Source: CAYFZR01 sp046760505 [NCBI: Candidatus Hydrothermarchaeota archaeon] | GTDB taxonomy: Archaea > CAYFZR01 | Length of the DNA: 64,000 bases | Direction: 5' to 3' | Assembly: GCA_046760505.1 (NCBI GenBank) | Contig: JBHIEG010000007.1 | Location: 1-64,000 of the forward strand | Shown here: in pieces, positions 52,342-61,812 of the stretch | Layout: every line of letters starts with the position of its first letter | Numbering within the stretch: the stretch's first letter is position 1 | Translations under genes and position numbers: made by a program | The notes under the pieces: generated by a model | The model's input: the letters and a program-made list of their open reading frames with translations, nothing else | Database searches by the model: none | What the model was told of the DNA's origin: nothing

Positions 52342-54690
52342 ATGATTGGGGTATTCCTCTGTCATTGCGGAAATAACATCGCTGGTACAGTAGATATAGA
52401 ATATATCAAGAAAGAACTTTCTAACAGGGGCATAATTAATTTTGACAACATTTTCCTTTGTTCTCAAGAAGGTCAGGATCTTATTTTAGAGAGGATAAAA
52501 GAAGAAAATTTAGATAGAATCGTGATTGCTGCTTGTTCACCTAAGCACCATGAAGATATCTTTAAAAGATGTGTGGAAAAAGAGATCAATCCATACCTTT
52601 TGGAAATGGTGAACATTCGAGAACAATGCTCTTGGGTACATAGAGATAAGGGAGAAGCCACCAAAAAAGCTCTTGCCCTGATAACCGGTGCCATCAGGAA
52701 GGCGGAATATCTTTCTGAGATTCATAGAATCGAGGTTCCAATAAGCAAAGAAGTCCTGATTGTTGGAGGTGGTGTAGCCGGAATTCAGTGTGCTTTGGAA
52801 CTCGCTAAAAACGACTACAAGGTATATCTCTTAGAGAAAGAACCATGCATAGGAGGGAACATGGTAAGGCTCAATAAAACTTTTCCAACGGATGATTGTT
52901 CCATGTGTACTATTGCTCCAAAGATAAGCGAGGTTGGAAGTCATGAAAACATAGAGATAATATCAATGGCTGAGATAGAAGACATAAAAGGCTCTGTAGG
53001 CAATTTCACTGTAAAAATAAAGCAGAAGCCTAGATACGTCAACGAAAAGTGTACTGCCTGCGGAGAGTGTGCCAAGGCTTGCGTCCTGAAAGACAGGATC
53101 GAGGATGATTTCAATCTGGGATTGAGTAAAAGATCAGCGATTTATATCCCATATGAGCCTGGAATGCCTTCCATGTACGTTGTAGATGCGGAAAACTGTC
53201 TATATGTAAAGAAGGGAAAATGCAAGCAGACCTGTCTGGAAGCCTGCTTTAGAGGTGCCATAGACTTTGAGCAGGAAGAAAAAGAGTTCACTCTAAACGT
53301 TGGAGCAATAGTGCTCGCAACGGGTTATCAGGAGTACGATCTAACGGGTACCGAGTATAATTTCGAGCACCCAAATGTGATAACCGGTCTGCAACTGGAA
53401 AGGCTATTGAGCGCGAATGGACCGACTGGAGGTACTTTGAGAAGACCCAGCGATGGAAAGATACCTAAAACCGTTGTTTTCGTGCAGTGCGCTGGCTCGA
53501 GAAGCGAGAAACACAATGAATATTGCTCAAAGATCTGCTGCATGCATGCCCTTAAGAATTCAATGATAGTAAAATCAGAAAATCCAGATACCGAGGTTTA
53601 CTACTGCTATATAGATCTAAGAGCCGCTGGCAGAGGTTACGAAGAGTACTACGATAGAGCCAGAGAGATGGGAATAAAATTTATAAGAGGAAATGTGGGA
53701 GATATCCAAAGCGCAAGCGACAATCTTATCGTAAGAGTTGAGGACACTCTTTTGGGAGAGAATAAAGAAATCGAAGCAGAACTGGTGGTCCTCTCAACTG
53801 CACTGGTACCCTCTGAAGGGACTAAAAATATAAAAGACCATATCAACGTTTCTTATGAGCCAGATGGTTTTGTAAGTCCTTTACATCCAAAAATAGAACC
53901 TGTGGATACAAAAGATGCGGGCATATTTATATGCGGTACGGTATCTGGTCCAAAGGCGATACAGGACTGTGTTGCAGAGGCTAACGCGGTTTCATCCCGG
54001 ATTCAAACAATCTTGCATAGAGGAAAGATAGAGGTCGATTTAAAGATACCCTCTCTGGACAAAGAGATCTGTGTCCGCTGTGGAGAATGCATAGTGAACT
54101 GTGCGTTTAATGGCGTAGAGGATTTTGAAGTACTGGAAGGCGTTTGCAGGAGTTGCGGAAAGTGTATTGTTAATTGTCCTTCAAGTGCTTTAGAAACGTG
54201 TTACTACTCAGACAGGCAAATAGAATCGCAAATAGAGGGAATCTTGGAAGTCGATCCAGATTCCATAATAGCCTTTTGCTGTAATGAATGCAGTTATGCT
54301 GCTGCTGATTTAGCTGGCGTTGCAAAAATAAACTATCCTTCACAGGTAAAAATTATAAGAGTTCCATGCACAGGAAGGGTTTCATTAAATCACATATTGA
54401 AATCCTTTGAGCTTGGAGCGCAGGGTGTTATGGTAGCCGGATGTTTAGCTGATCAATGTCATTACATCGATGGGAATTACAATGCCGCTGAAATTGTAGA
54501 AAGAGGAAAAAAAATTCTTGACTTGCTTAATATAGGAAGCGAAAGATTAAAGATGTTTTATATTTCAGCAGCAATGAGAGATGCTTTTGTGCAAGCAGTA
54601 AAAGAAATGGTTGAGACCACTAAAAAGCTATCAGAAGAGTTTAAAGAAGAGAAATCTGAAATAGCTATTAAAGATACTTTCCAGCATTAG
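52342..54690 (+). CDS. hdrA: HdrA-like flavin/Fe-S protein with C-terminal MvhD domain
   Basis: 782 residues. N-terminal HdrA module (GVFLCHCGNNIAG; CSPKHHED), FAD domain (VLIVGGGVAGIQCALELA), CSMCTIAPK, an inserted ferredoxin (CTACGECAKAC...CKQTCLEAC), VFVQCAGSR, then two cubane motifs (CVRCGECIVNC; CRSCGKCIVNC), and from ~residue 640 an MvhD/FlpD domain (FCCNECSYAAADLAG, VPCTGRV, GCLADQCHY). HdrA bifurcates electrons between ferredoxin and disulfide; MvhD normally connects it to hydrogenase or formate dehydrogenase. Neither is nearby. The next gene supplies CCG domains in place of HdrB/HdrC. Confidence 0.9.
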   Translation: MIGVFLCHCGNNIAGTVDIEYIKKELSNRGIINFDNIFLCSQEGQDLILERIKEENLDRIVIAACSPKHHEDIFKRCVEKEINPYLLEMVNIREQCSWVHRDKGEATKKALALITGAIRKAEYLSEIHRIEVPISKEVLIVGGGVAGIQCALELAKNDYKVYLLEKEPCIGGNMVRLNKTFPTDDCSMCTIAPKISEVGSHENIEIISMAEIEDIKGSVGNFTVKIKQKPRYVNEKCTACGECAKACVLKDRIEDDFNLGLSKRSAIYIPYEPGMPSMYVVDAENCLYVKKGKCKQTCLEACFRGAIDFEQEEKEFTLNVGAIVLATGYQEYDLTGTEYNFEHPNVITGLQLERLLSANGPTGGTLRRPSDGKIPKTVVFVQCAGSRSEKHNEYCSKICCMHALKNSMIVKSENPDTEVYYCYIDLRAAGRGYEEYYDRAREMGIKFIRGNVGDIQSASDNLIVRVEDTLLGENKEIEAELVVLSTALVPSEGTKNIKDHINVSYEPDGFVSPLHPKIEPVDTKDAGIFICGTVSGPKAIQDCVAEANAVSSRIQTILHRGKIEVDLKIPSLDKEICVRCGECIVNCAFNGVEDFEVLEGVCRSCGKCIVNCPSSALETCYYSDRQIESQIEGILEVDPDSIIAFCCNECSYAAADLAGVAKINYPSQVKIIRVPCTGRVSLNHILKSFELGAQGVMVAGCLADQCHYIDGNYNAAEIVERGKKILDLLNIGSERLKMFYISAAMRDAFVQAVKEMVETTKKLSEEFKEEKSEIAIKDTFQH

Positions 54691-54701
54691 GTGCACGAAA
54701 A

Positions 54702-56585
54702 ATGCTAGATTGCACAACCTGCAGGCTTTGTGCCGTCAAATGCCCAACAGAAATCAATCTAGATGAGATTATCAAAAGATACAGATATTTAAATGAAATC
54801 AGGACTCCTCACGGGGGAGTATTCCATATACTAGGGAAAATTTTAATCAGAGTGGATATTTCAGATTGGCTTAAAGAAGATGAACTGGATATTGGCAGAG
54901 ACGATTTATACTATTTTCCAGGATGTTTGCCGATATTCGATTTGGTTCTGGATAGAGATAGAAGCTATTCGGGAATTGCCCATGCAGGAATAAAGGTTTT
55001 GAATAAGTTGGGGATATCACCGAAAATAATCTACGGCTGCTGCGGGCACGACCTCTTATATTCAGGGAATTTAGATGAGTTTGAAATCAATAGGATAAAC
55101 CTTAAAGGAAAAGTGGAAGGTAAGAAGATAATAACTGGATGTGCAGAGTGTTATCACATTTTAAAAAATGAATATCAAGCGGATGTGGAGCATTTCTCTC
55201 AATTCATTTCCAAAAATTTAAACAAACTTGATTTAAGTAATATCGATACAGAAAAATTGAAAACCACCTATCATGATCCCTGTAGATTAGGAAGATACAA
55301 TTCAATTTACAATGAACCTAGAGAACTCCTTGAAAAAATCACTTCCTTTAGTGAGATGTCAAGAAACAGAGAAGAAACAATATGCTGTGGAGTTTCTTCG
55401 TGGCTAAACTGTGATAACCTATCTAGGGAATTGAGAGAAGAAAAAATAAAAGAAGCAATTGAAACCGGATCAGATTCTTTGGTCACGAGTTGTCCGAAGT
55501 GTATAGTTCATTTAGATTGTTTATACGAAGAGAAACTCGGTGATTTGGATTTAAAGCGTTTAAATATCGTTGATTTACAAGAAATACTCGCTCATTCGCT
55601 TGGAATCTATGACCTCCAATCAGATGAGAAATTTTATGAAATAAAAAAGAGAAAGAGCACACCAATAAAGTCCGTTGAAATAAAGAAAGATCCCTTGAGA
55701 TATATAGACAGAGATCTATCCAATTTAGCATACAGGTGTACCACATGTTATGCATGTGAGACTGCATGTCCGATGGAATATAAGCCTGTTCACATGATGG
55801 AAGACTTCAGAAAATTTCTTGTTTCTCAAAATCTCAATCCTGAAAGGCACAATGAAATTTATAACAATATTTTAGAAACAGGAAACGTTTTTGGTGAAAA
55901 AGAGGAAATATTTGATGAAAAAGTAGATCATGACGTGGTTTATTTCCCGGGATGTGTCGCTAGTTTTCGTGCTAGGAAGATAGTCGATTCATGCAGGGAA
56001 TTGATGGACAGAATAGGAGTTAATTATACCATCCCTAAAGGGACGATATGCTGTGGGAGCATAGCGTTTAGAACGGGATTCAATACCAGACCAATCGTGG
56101 AGAAGAATATGCAAGTGTTAAACGGAAAGAAGATTGTTTGTTCTTGTTCGGGTTGTTACGCTACGTTTAAAAAGGACTATGGATTAAACGCTATTCACTT
56201 CATCGATTTATTGCTGGATAACAAGAATAAACTGAAATTTAAAAAATCGGGAGTGAAAATAGCCTACCATGATCCGTGTCATCTAGGAAGGGAGTTTCAG
56301 TACTTCGACCCTCCGAGAGAACTGCTAAAATTAATTCCAGAACTGGAATTGGTAGAATTTCCCCATAGCAGAGAGAATTCTCTATGCTGTGGAGGTGGAG
56401 GCGGGGTTAGATCTGCTTTTCCGGAGTTATCTGCAATGATAGCAAAAAAAAGGATGGAAGAAATCGAAAATGAAAGTGTGGATGCTGTAGTAACCGCCTG
56501 CCCGTTCTGTGAGATAAATCTAGGAACCGTTACCGATAAGAAGGTATACGACATATCCCAATTCTTACTGATACATCTAAAATGA
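54702..56585 (+). CDS. Tandem HdrD-like protein: two [4Fe-4S] motifs and four CCG modules
   Basis: 627 residues built as two fused halves. Half one: CTTCRLCAVKCP at residue 4, CCG modules FPGCL...GCCGH...CAECY and HDPCRLGRY...ICCGV...CPKC. Half two (from ~345): CTTCYACETACP, FPGCVASF...ICCGS...CSGCY and HDPCHLGRE...CCGGGGGV...CPFC. Each half has one cubane motif where GlcF/HdrD relatives have two. All four CCG motifs have full Cys sets; the Gly-rich tail is lost in half one. AGGTG precedes the ATG; 11 bases after hdrA, so it is its probable disulfide or electron-accepting partner. Confidence 0.85.
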   Translation: MLDCTTCRLCAVKCPTEINLDEIIKRYRYLNEIRTPHGGVFHILGKILIRVDISDWLKEDELDIGRDDLYYFPGCLPIFDLVLDRDRSYSGIAHAGIKVLNKLGISPKIIYGCCGHDLLYSGNLDEFEINRINLKGKVEGKKIITGCAECYHILKNEYQADVEHFSQFISKNLNKLDLSNIDTEKLKTTYHDPCRLGRYNSIYNEPRELLEKITSFSEMSRNREETICCGVSSWLNCDNLSRELREEKIKEAIETGSDSLVTSCPKCIVHLDCLYEEKLGDLDLKRLNIVDLQEILAHSLGIYDLQSDEKFYEIKKRKSTPIKSVEIKKDPLRYIDRDLSNLAYRCTTCYACETACPMEYKPVHMMEDFRKFLVSQNLNPERHNEIYNNILETGNVFGEKEEIFDEKVDHDVVYFPGCVASFRARKIVDSCRELMDRIGVNYTIPKGTICCGSIAFRTGFNTRPIVEKNMQVLNGKKIVCSCSGCYATFKKDYGLNAIHFIDLLLDNKNKLKFKKSGVKIAYHDPCHLGREFQYFDPPRELLKLIPELELVEFPHSRENSLCCGGGGGVRSAFPELSAMIAKKRMEEIENESVDAVVTACPFCEINLGTVTDKKVYDISQFLLIHLK

Positions 56586-56606
56586 TGTTCACGGTGAAGA
56601 TGTAAT

Positions 56607-57719
56607 ATGAAGATAGGTGTATACGTGGGAGAAGGCTCTTCGCATTCATGGGTATGGCTCGTTGATACCTTGGAGAAATTTGGTCTTATAGATATCTTGT
56701 TTCTAAACGAAAAACTTGTAAAAAAAGATACGCTGAATTCCATAAATTTAATGGTAATATCTGGAGGGGACACGATATCCATAGCCAATTCTATAGGAAA
56801 TGGGTTCAAAGAAATCAAAAACTTTATAGGAGATGGAGGAATATACTTGGGAATTTGCGCTGGCGCTTATCTTCCCCTGTACTCGAGGAAAGAGCCACTT
56901 TCTAAGTTTAACCTAGTTAAAGCCGGTATCACCAATATAATCAGGAGTGGGGGCTTTAAACCTTTCAGTTGCGACCGTGTATTTCAGGGCGTAAGAGGAC
57001 CGTTGTATATAGATTTTCAAGGAAAGATCATTTCCGCGCCTCTCTACGGTGGCCCCTCCTTTGTCCCCAATGGAAGTGAGACTCTTGCAATCTACTCTGA
57101 CTTTTCCGAAGAGACCTCATTTTTGGTTGAAAAAAACCTAGCAGAAAGAACGATTTTAGGAAAAGGAGCAATTATCAAAAAGGATTATGGAAAAGGCGCC
57201 TTTTTGCTCTTTGGACCCCATCTTGAGCACCCTTCTTTCCATGATGCTAATCTAATTTTTTACCACTTACTCAAAGGTTTGAAAATTAAAGAAATCAGAG
57301 ACCAGGAAGAAAAAGATTTTACCCATTTATTAAGAGGTGTAGAGGCGAAAAAATTCTTAAAGGACTTAAAAAGAGAGATTAGCAATATGAGAATAATCGC
57401 AATGGGAATTGAAGGCTCTATAAAATGGAAGGTAGGGCATAAGGTATGGGATATGGAAAGAATCCTTTATTTCACAGATGCCACATGGAAGAGACTTAGA
57501 TACCTGGAAAAAGATACCCTTTACGTAAAAAATCCCGATAAAATAGTGGAAGAAGTAAAAGAGACAAAAAATCTACTCATAAAAATCAGGGAAGAATTAA
57601 GAGAAGGAAAGGACATAAGAGAATCTGCTGAAAACTTGGTAAGAAAAATGAGAGAAGTTGTTCCAGCGATTCTTGAGTTTTATTTTAACAACATAAAGAG
57701 AAATAGGGGATCCTCATGA
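56607..57719 (+). CDS. BPL_N-type class I glutamine amidotransferase-like protein
   Basis: 370 residues. The first ~230 match the class I amidotransferase-like domain seen at the N-terminus of some biotin-protein ligases: KIGVYVGEGSSHSW, LMVISGGDTISIA, GGIYLGICAGAYLPLY (nucleophile Cys), GKGAFLLFGPHLEHPSFHD with a catalytic-type His. The remaining ~135 residues are a charged helical domain (repeated EExKExKN, REELREGKD) with no biotin-ligase catalytic domain. Role unknown. Overlaps the LLM gene by four bases; 21 bases after the tandem CCG gene, so perhaps part of its operon. Confidence 0.8.
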   Translation: MKIGVYVGEGSSHSWVWLVDTLEKFGLIDILFLNEKLVKKDTLNSINLMVISGGDTISIANSIGNGFKEIKNFIGDGGIYLGICAGAYLPLYSRKEPLSKFNLVKAGITNIIRSGGFKPFSCDRVFQGVRGPLYIDFQGKIISAPLYGGPSFVPNGSETLAIYSDFSEETSFLVEKNLAERTILGKGAIIKKDYGKGAFLLFGPHLEHPSFHDANLIFYHLLKGLKIKEIRDQEEKDFTHLLRGVEAKKFLKDLKREISNMRIIAMGIEGSIKWKVGHKVWDMERILYFTDATWKRLRYLEKDTLYVKNPDKIVEEVKETKNLLIKIREELREGKDIRESAENLVRKMREVVPAILEFYFNNIKRNRGSS

Positions 57720-58687
57720 ATGAGATAAAATTTGGGCTTCAACAGCCAGAATACAACTTTAAACCTGAAACAACCTTTGATAATTTAAAGAATATAATTC
57801 AGACTGCTGAATCAAATGGTTTTGAATCTTTCTGGGTTATGGATCACTTGATGCAGATCCCGTATCTGGATCCTGAATCTAAGGCTCCAATGCTGGAAGC
57901 ATGGGTTGTCCTCTCTAATCTGGCGGGGGTTACCAAAAAGATTAAACTTGGAACGCTTGTGACATGTGCATCATACAGAAATCCTGCCCATCTTGCAAAG
58001 ATAGGCGCTACCTTGGATGTTTTATCTGGTGGTAGAGTAATCATGGGAATCGGAGCCGGTTGGTTTGAAAAAGAGTACATATCTTATGGCTATTCGTTCC
58101 CTAAATATAGGGAACGCGTGGAAATGCTAAGCGAGGCAGTGCAGATAATGAAAAAGATGTGGACGGAAGAGTCGCCATCCTTTGAAGGGAAATATTTTAG
58201 GATAAAGGATGCTATTTGTAACCCTAAACCCTTGCAGAAGCCATATCCGCGGATTTTAATTGGAGGAGGAGGTCTAGAGACCTTAAAAGTCGTGGCTGAA
58301 CATGCAGACATGTGTAATTTCTTCGGAAAGCCTGATGAAATCATGAAGAAGATTGAGACAGTTGAGAAATACTGCTCTGAAATCGGTAGAGACCCAGATG
58401 AAATAACAGTTAGTAAAATAGGCGGAGTTATAATAGCCGAATCTGAAGATGAACTAAAAAGTATTCTAAAGACAAAAATCCGCCCTGGCATCCGCCCTGG
58501 CTTCAGTCCTGAGCAACTGGAGGGCTGGCTGATTTTAGGCACCCCAGAGCAAGTAAAGGAAAAATTACAGAAATTCATAGATGTGGGAGTTACTTACTTC
58601 ATCCTCAACTTCCCGGGCTCGGATGAGGTTAAACTACATTTGAATAAAATAATGATCTTCGGTGAAAGGGTGATATCTGAGTTCTGA
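57716..58687 (+). CDS. LLM-class oxidoreductase, probably F420- or flavin-dependent
   Basis: 323 residues of the luciferase-like monooxygenase barrel: FESFWVMDHLMQIPYL, KLGTLVTCASYRNPAHLAK, VIMGIGAGWFEKEY, FRIKDAICNPKPLQKPYPRI and ILIGGGGLETLKVV. In archaea such proteins usually bind F420, but the cofactor cannot be settled here. Translationally coupled (ATGA) to the amidotransferase-like gene; a joint pathway is likely but unknown. Confidence 0.88.
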   Translation: MNEIKFGLQQPEYNFKPETTFDNLKNIIQTAESNGFESFWVMDHLMQIPYLDPESKAPMLEAWVVLSNLAGVTKKIKLGTLVTCASYRNPAHLAKIGATLDVLSGGRVIMGIGAGWFEKEYISYGYSFPKYRERVEMLSEAVQIMKKMWTEESPSFEGKYFRIKDAICNPKPLQKPYPRILIGGGGLETLKVVAEHADMCNFFGKPDEIMKKIETVEKYCSEIGRDPDEITVSKIGGVIIAESEDELKSILKTKIRPGIRPGFSPEQLEGWLILGTPEQVKEKLQKFIDVGVTYFILNFPGSDEVKLHLNKIMIFGERVISEF

Positions 58688-58717
58688 TACAAAGAGATAT
58701 AGAGAGACAATATCATT

Positions 58718-59200
58718 ATGTCAGTAGAATCGGAAAAAATAAGGATTGATAGAGTAAATCTAAAGGAAATCAAAGAACTGGTGGAAGTTTATAAAGATGC
58801 TTATGCTGAGTTGGAAGAATATGCCTACACTAGCCGAAGCAATATAAAGGGGTATTTGAAATGGCTTTACAAAAGAGATCCGATGGGTTTTTTTGTTGCT
58901 TATTTTAAAAATCGACCTGTGGGATTTATTTCAGTAGATTCTAGATGGTACAGCGTGGATAAAGGTGTACTTCTGGGAGAAATCCATGAAGTCGTTGTAA
59001 TCAGGGAATTTCAGGGAAAAGGAATAGGTAAAAGACTCTTCGAGACGGGTCTATCTTACCTGAAAAGCAAGGGAATAAAGAACTTGGAGTTATGGGTTGG
59101 AGAAAATAATAGAAGGGCAAGGAAATTCTACAGGAAATATGGTTTCAAAGAAGTTGAAAAGCGATGGGACTGGGTGAGAATGACGAAAAAATTAGACTAA
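58718..59200 (+). CDS. GNAT-family N-acetyltransferase
   Basis: 160 residues: FVAYFKNRPVGFISV, GEIHEVVVIREFQGKGIGKRLFE (acetyl-CoA pyrophosphate loop Q/RxxGxG/A), LELWVGENNRRARKFYRKYGFKE. Substrate unknown. The last nine bases overlap the tail of the convergent peptidase gene. Confidence 0.9.
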   Translation: MSVESEKIRIDRVNLKEIKELVEVYKDAYAELEEYAYTSRSNIKGYLKWLYKRDPMGFFVAYFKNRPVGFISVDSRWYSVDKGVLLGEIHEVVVIREFQGKGIGKRLFETGLSYLKSKGIKNLELWVGENNRRARKFYRKYGFKEVEKRWDWVRMTKKLD

Positions 59201-60274
59201 ATATGAAATCGCTCTATACAAGATTTTGCTGGCTAAAATAATATCTTCAACATCAACGTATTCATTCGAGGTGTGGGAAGTTTCCAATCTACCGGGACCG
59301 AAAACAACTGGTTCAATTCCCCTTTCGTATAGATTTTGTGCGTCTGTCCAACTCTTCATACCTCTTATCTTTGCATCCTTACCTAAAACATCTTTATATG
59401 CCTTTTTCAATAAACTTACAATCTCAGCGTCCATATTGATTTCGAAAGGCATGGATTCGTCTGTTAGTTTGTATTCAATTCCTTTAGAATCGAAATAATC
59501 ATGTAACTCCTTCTTTATTTTTTTAGCATCTTGATTGGGGAGTATTCTAAAATCTAAAACCATTTTACATTTCTTAGGAACTATTAAGGCATCGAAACCC
59601 CCTTCGATTCTCTGGATGTTATAGAGGCTTTTACCTATCAATTCATGCTCCTCATTTAAGAATGAGAGCTCGTTAATTTTTTCAATTACATCAATTGCTT
59701 TCATAATAGCATTTTCTCCGAATTCAATCGCGCTTCCATGCGCTTCCTTTCCTATAACTTCTATTTCTATCTCAAAGGATCCTGCGCCTGCTACACATAT
59801 ATCCAATCCGGTAGGCTCTAGAACTATACCGTATTTTGAGGTATACTGATCCGCTAACTTCTCGGATCCTGATCCATCCCCCTCTTCGTCCACCAAAAAT
59901 GCGAAGGTAACAGGAAATTTTCTCAGATTTTCTTTCTCTTTTATTGTTTCCAAAGTCAAGAGAATGGATAAAATGCCACCTTTAGCATCAGCACTTCCGA
60001 GTCCGTAAACTCTTTCTCCCTCAACCTCTGCCCTAAGAGTTTGATGATAGAGTAATGGTATTGTATCTACATGCGTGCATATAATGAGTTCTGGATCATC
60101 GAGCGGATTGACGATTAAGTTATAGTTTTTCTTTACATTTTGTCTTTCGAATGGAATATCCAGTTCATTAAGCCTTTTCTCTATATATCTTAGAATTTTA
60201 TCCTCTTCTCCACTAGGACTTGGAATTTCTATGAGTTTTACCAACTCATCTATGAGGGAACGCATGGTGAACAT
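59192..60274 (-). CDS. M20-family metallopeptidase/deacetylase (ArgE/DapE/LysK-like)
   Basis: 360 residues. LIICTHVDTIPL (metal His and Asp), GLGSADAKGGI (bridging Asp), LVDEEGDGSGS (catalytic and metal Glu), LEPTGLD, the dimerisation lid (AHGSAIEFGENAI), and GPGRLETSHTSNEYVDV with the last metal His. Cleaves acyl groups or short peptides; LysK/ArgE-type amino-group carrier biosynthesis is possible. Start at ATG 60274 (60265 is an alternative). Confidence 0.88.
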   Translation of the reverse strand: MFTMRSLIDELVKLIEIPSPSGEEDKILRYIEKRLNELDIPFERQNVKKNYNLIVNPLDDPELIICTHVDTIPLLYHQTLRAEVEGERVYGLGSADAKGGILSILLTLETIKEKENLRKFPVTFAFLVDEEGDGSGSEKLADQYTSKYGIVLEPTGLDICVAGAGSFEIEIEVIGKEAHGSAIEFGENAIMKAIDVIEKINELSFLNEEHELIGKSLYNIQRIEGGFDALIVPKKCKMVLDFRILPNQDAKKIKKELHDYFDSKGIEYKLTDESMPFEINMDAEIVSLLKKAYKDVLGKDAKIRGMKSWTDAQNLYERGIEPVVFGPGRLETSHTSNEYVDVEDIILASKILYRAISYLV

Positions 60275-60310
60275 TTTTCTTCATCCTTAGTTTTTTACTT
60301 AATAAATTTC

Positions 60311-61573
60311 TTAGATTGTGTATTTTTCCAACCCTAAGAGTTCAAGTAATCTATCAAAAATAGAGGATAAAAGTCCTATTATTCCTTTATGCTCAAGATC
60401 CTCAGAGACATGAATCGAAATTTTTTCTGAAATTATGATTTTTTCCTGATTATCTTCATAGTAGATTAAATTTGCGTTGGGAATCTCATAATCACCTTTT
60501 TGTTCTGGTCTAATCCTATAGCTGTAGGTTTTGAATTCTCCTCCTCCCAAGATATCTGCGATAATTAAGCTACCATTGATAACTTCAAAATCTTTAGGGG
60601 CTGTATCAACAATTTCAATCTTAATGGGCTTATCTAAAAGGTTCTCTACCTTCAATAAGACGCTCATTTCTTGCCCAACTATTGGATTATAGTTTTCGAT
60701 CTCCTTGACGATTACCGCACCAAGTCTCTCTCTTGGCGCGAACTTAGTTTCTCTGACTATTCTATACCTCATTGATGAGGGCAATTCTACTTTCACTTCA
60801 ACGCCATCAGAGTTTATATCCAGCAAGGTCAACTTTGCTTCTCCTATGTCCAGAGATTCTCCAGAATTCAGAGAACCAGAAAGAGGAGACTTCTTCCCTT
60901 TGTATAAAACATTTATGTAGGCCCTGTTTTTTTCGGTATCAATAAGTCTCAGTCCATAATTCTCATAAGTAAATATCTCTCCAAAGGAGAGAAAACCCTG
61001 ATAAAAGCCTTTTCCTTCCTTCAATAATTCGCCCTCATAGATATAGGTGGTAGGTGGACCAGTAAGTTTAGGTTCTTTTTTTTCTTTGTAGGTTTCTTTC
61101 TTAGGAATTTGGGTTAACTTTACTCCTCTCAATAAACTGTTTATTACAGATTCGAGCTCTTCTTTCTCTCTGTAACCAGACAATTTTTTAACCGGCCTTC
61201 CATATCTGTCGAAAAAGGTAAACGTCGGGAGGTAGCGTTCACCATACTTTCTTGAAAGTTTTAGACCTTCTGCAGTATCTACGTTAACGGTTATTATATC
61301 CACGATTCCCTTGTATTTCGTTCTCAGCGCTCTTACGGTTGGAATCATCATTCTACAAACCCCGCACCTATCTGCTGAGAATTCTAATACGGTGGGCTTA
61401 CCGTTGTTTAATGCTTCATGAAACTTCTCTGGAGAGTAATCATAGAGAATTCCAGCGGGGCTTAAATACCCCTCAAAATCTCCTGCCTCTTCTGCCTCAG
61501 AAGGAATCAATAGCATGACTAGCATTACAATCAGGAAAACGACCAGGAGATGTTTTTCAAACCCTTGCATCAT
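60311..61573 (-). CDS. Secreted protein with thioredoxin domain and beta-rich C-terminus
   Basis: 420 residues. Signal peptide (residues ~8-26, HLLVVFLIVMLVMLLIPS), then a thioredoxin fold with CGVC active site (VLEFSADRCGVCRMMIPTV) and cis-Pro segment YLPTFTFFDRYGRP, a Lys/Pro linker (~155-172), and two beta-sandwich regions resembling conserved-repeat/CARDB domains (VLLKVENLLDKPIKIEIVDT; YSYRIRPEQKGDYEIPN). Probably an extracellular disulfide oxidoreductase attached to a surface scaffold. A reverse-strand TATA (TTTAATATAG, ~61596-61605) sits about 27 bases before the ATG, so likely leaderless. Confidence 0.8.
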   Translation of the reverse strand: MMQGFEKHLLVVFLIVMLVMLLIPSEAEEAGDFEGYLSPAGILYDYSPEKFHEALNNGKPTVLEFSADRCGVCRMMIPTVRALRTKYKGIVDIITVNVDTAEGLKLSRKYGERYLPTFTFFDRYGRPVKKLSGYREKEELESVINSLLRGVKLTQIPKKETYKEKKEPKLTGPPTTYIYEGELLKEGKGFYQGFLSFGEIFTYENYGLRLIDTEKNRAYINVLYKGKKSPLSGSLNSGESLDIGEAKLTLLDINSDGVEVKVELPSSMRYRIVRETKFAPRERLGAVIVKEIENYNPIVGQEMSVLLKVENLLDKPIKIEIVDTAPKDFEVINGSLIIADILGGGEFKTYSYRIRPEQKGDYEIPNANLIYYEDNQEKIIISEKISIHVSEDLEHKGIIGLLSSIFDRLLELLGLEKYTI

Positions 61574-61730
61574 CTCATAATTTATGCTTTGGGCTATATT
61601 AAATTTTTAGATGTTCGAGCAGTTGAAGATTATGTTATTTCAATTAACCTATATTTCCAACTTTAATTTAATCTTTAATTTACATCTCTATTAATTTTTT
61701 ATTCGTCTCTGAATCTGAGCAGATATCTCT

Positions 61731-61742
61731 CGAACATGTTCG
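61731..61742. promoter_or_regulatory. 12-base perfect palindrome CGAACATGTTCG between divergent genes
   Basis: Lies between the thioredoxin-fold gene and the MoxR operon. The half-site ATGTTCGAG recurs at 61611-61619 and, with one change, at 61813-61821 (the MoxR start codon), giving spaced copies across the intergenic region. The MoxR TATA box (GAGTATATATG, 61763-61773) is 21 bases downstream, and GGTGGA (61801-61806) is its ribosome binding site. Confidence 0.4.
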
Positions 61743-61812
61743 TGGTAACGATTATCCTCTAAGAGTATATATGTTAGTTTGACTCTTGAAGTAATGATAA
61801 TGGTGGACATCT

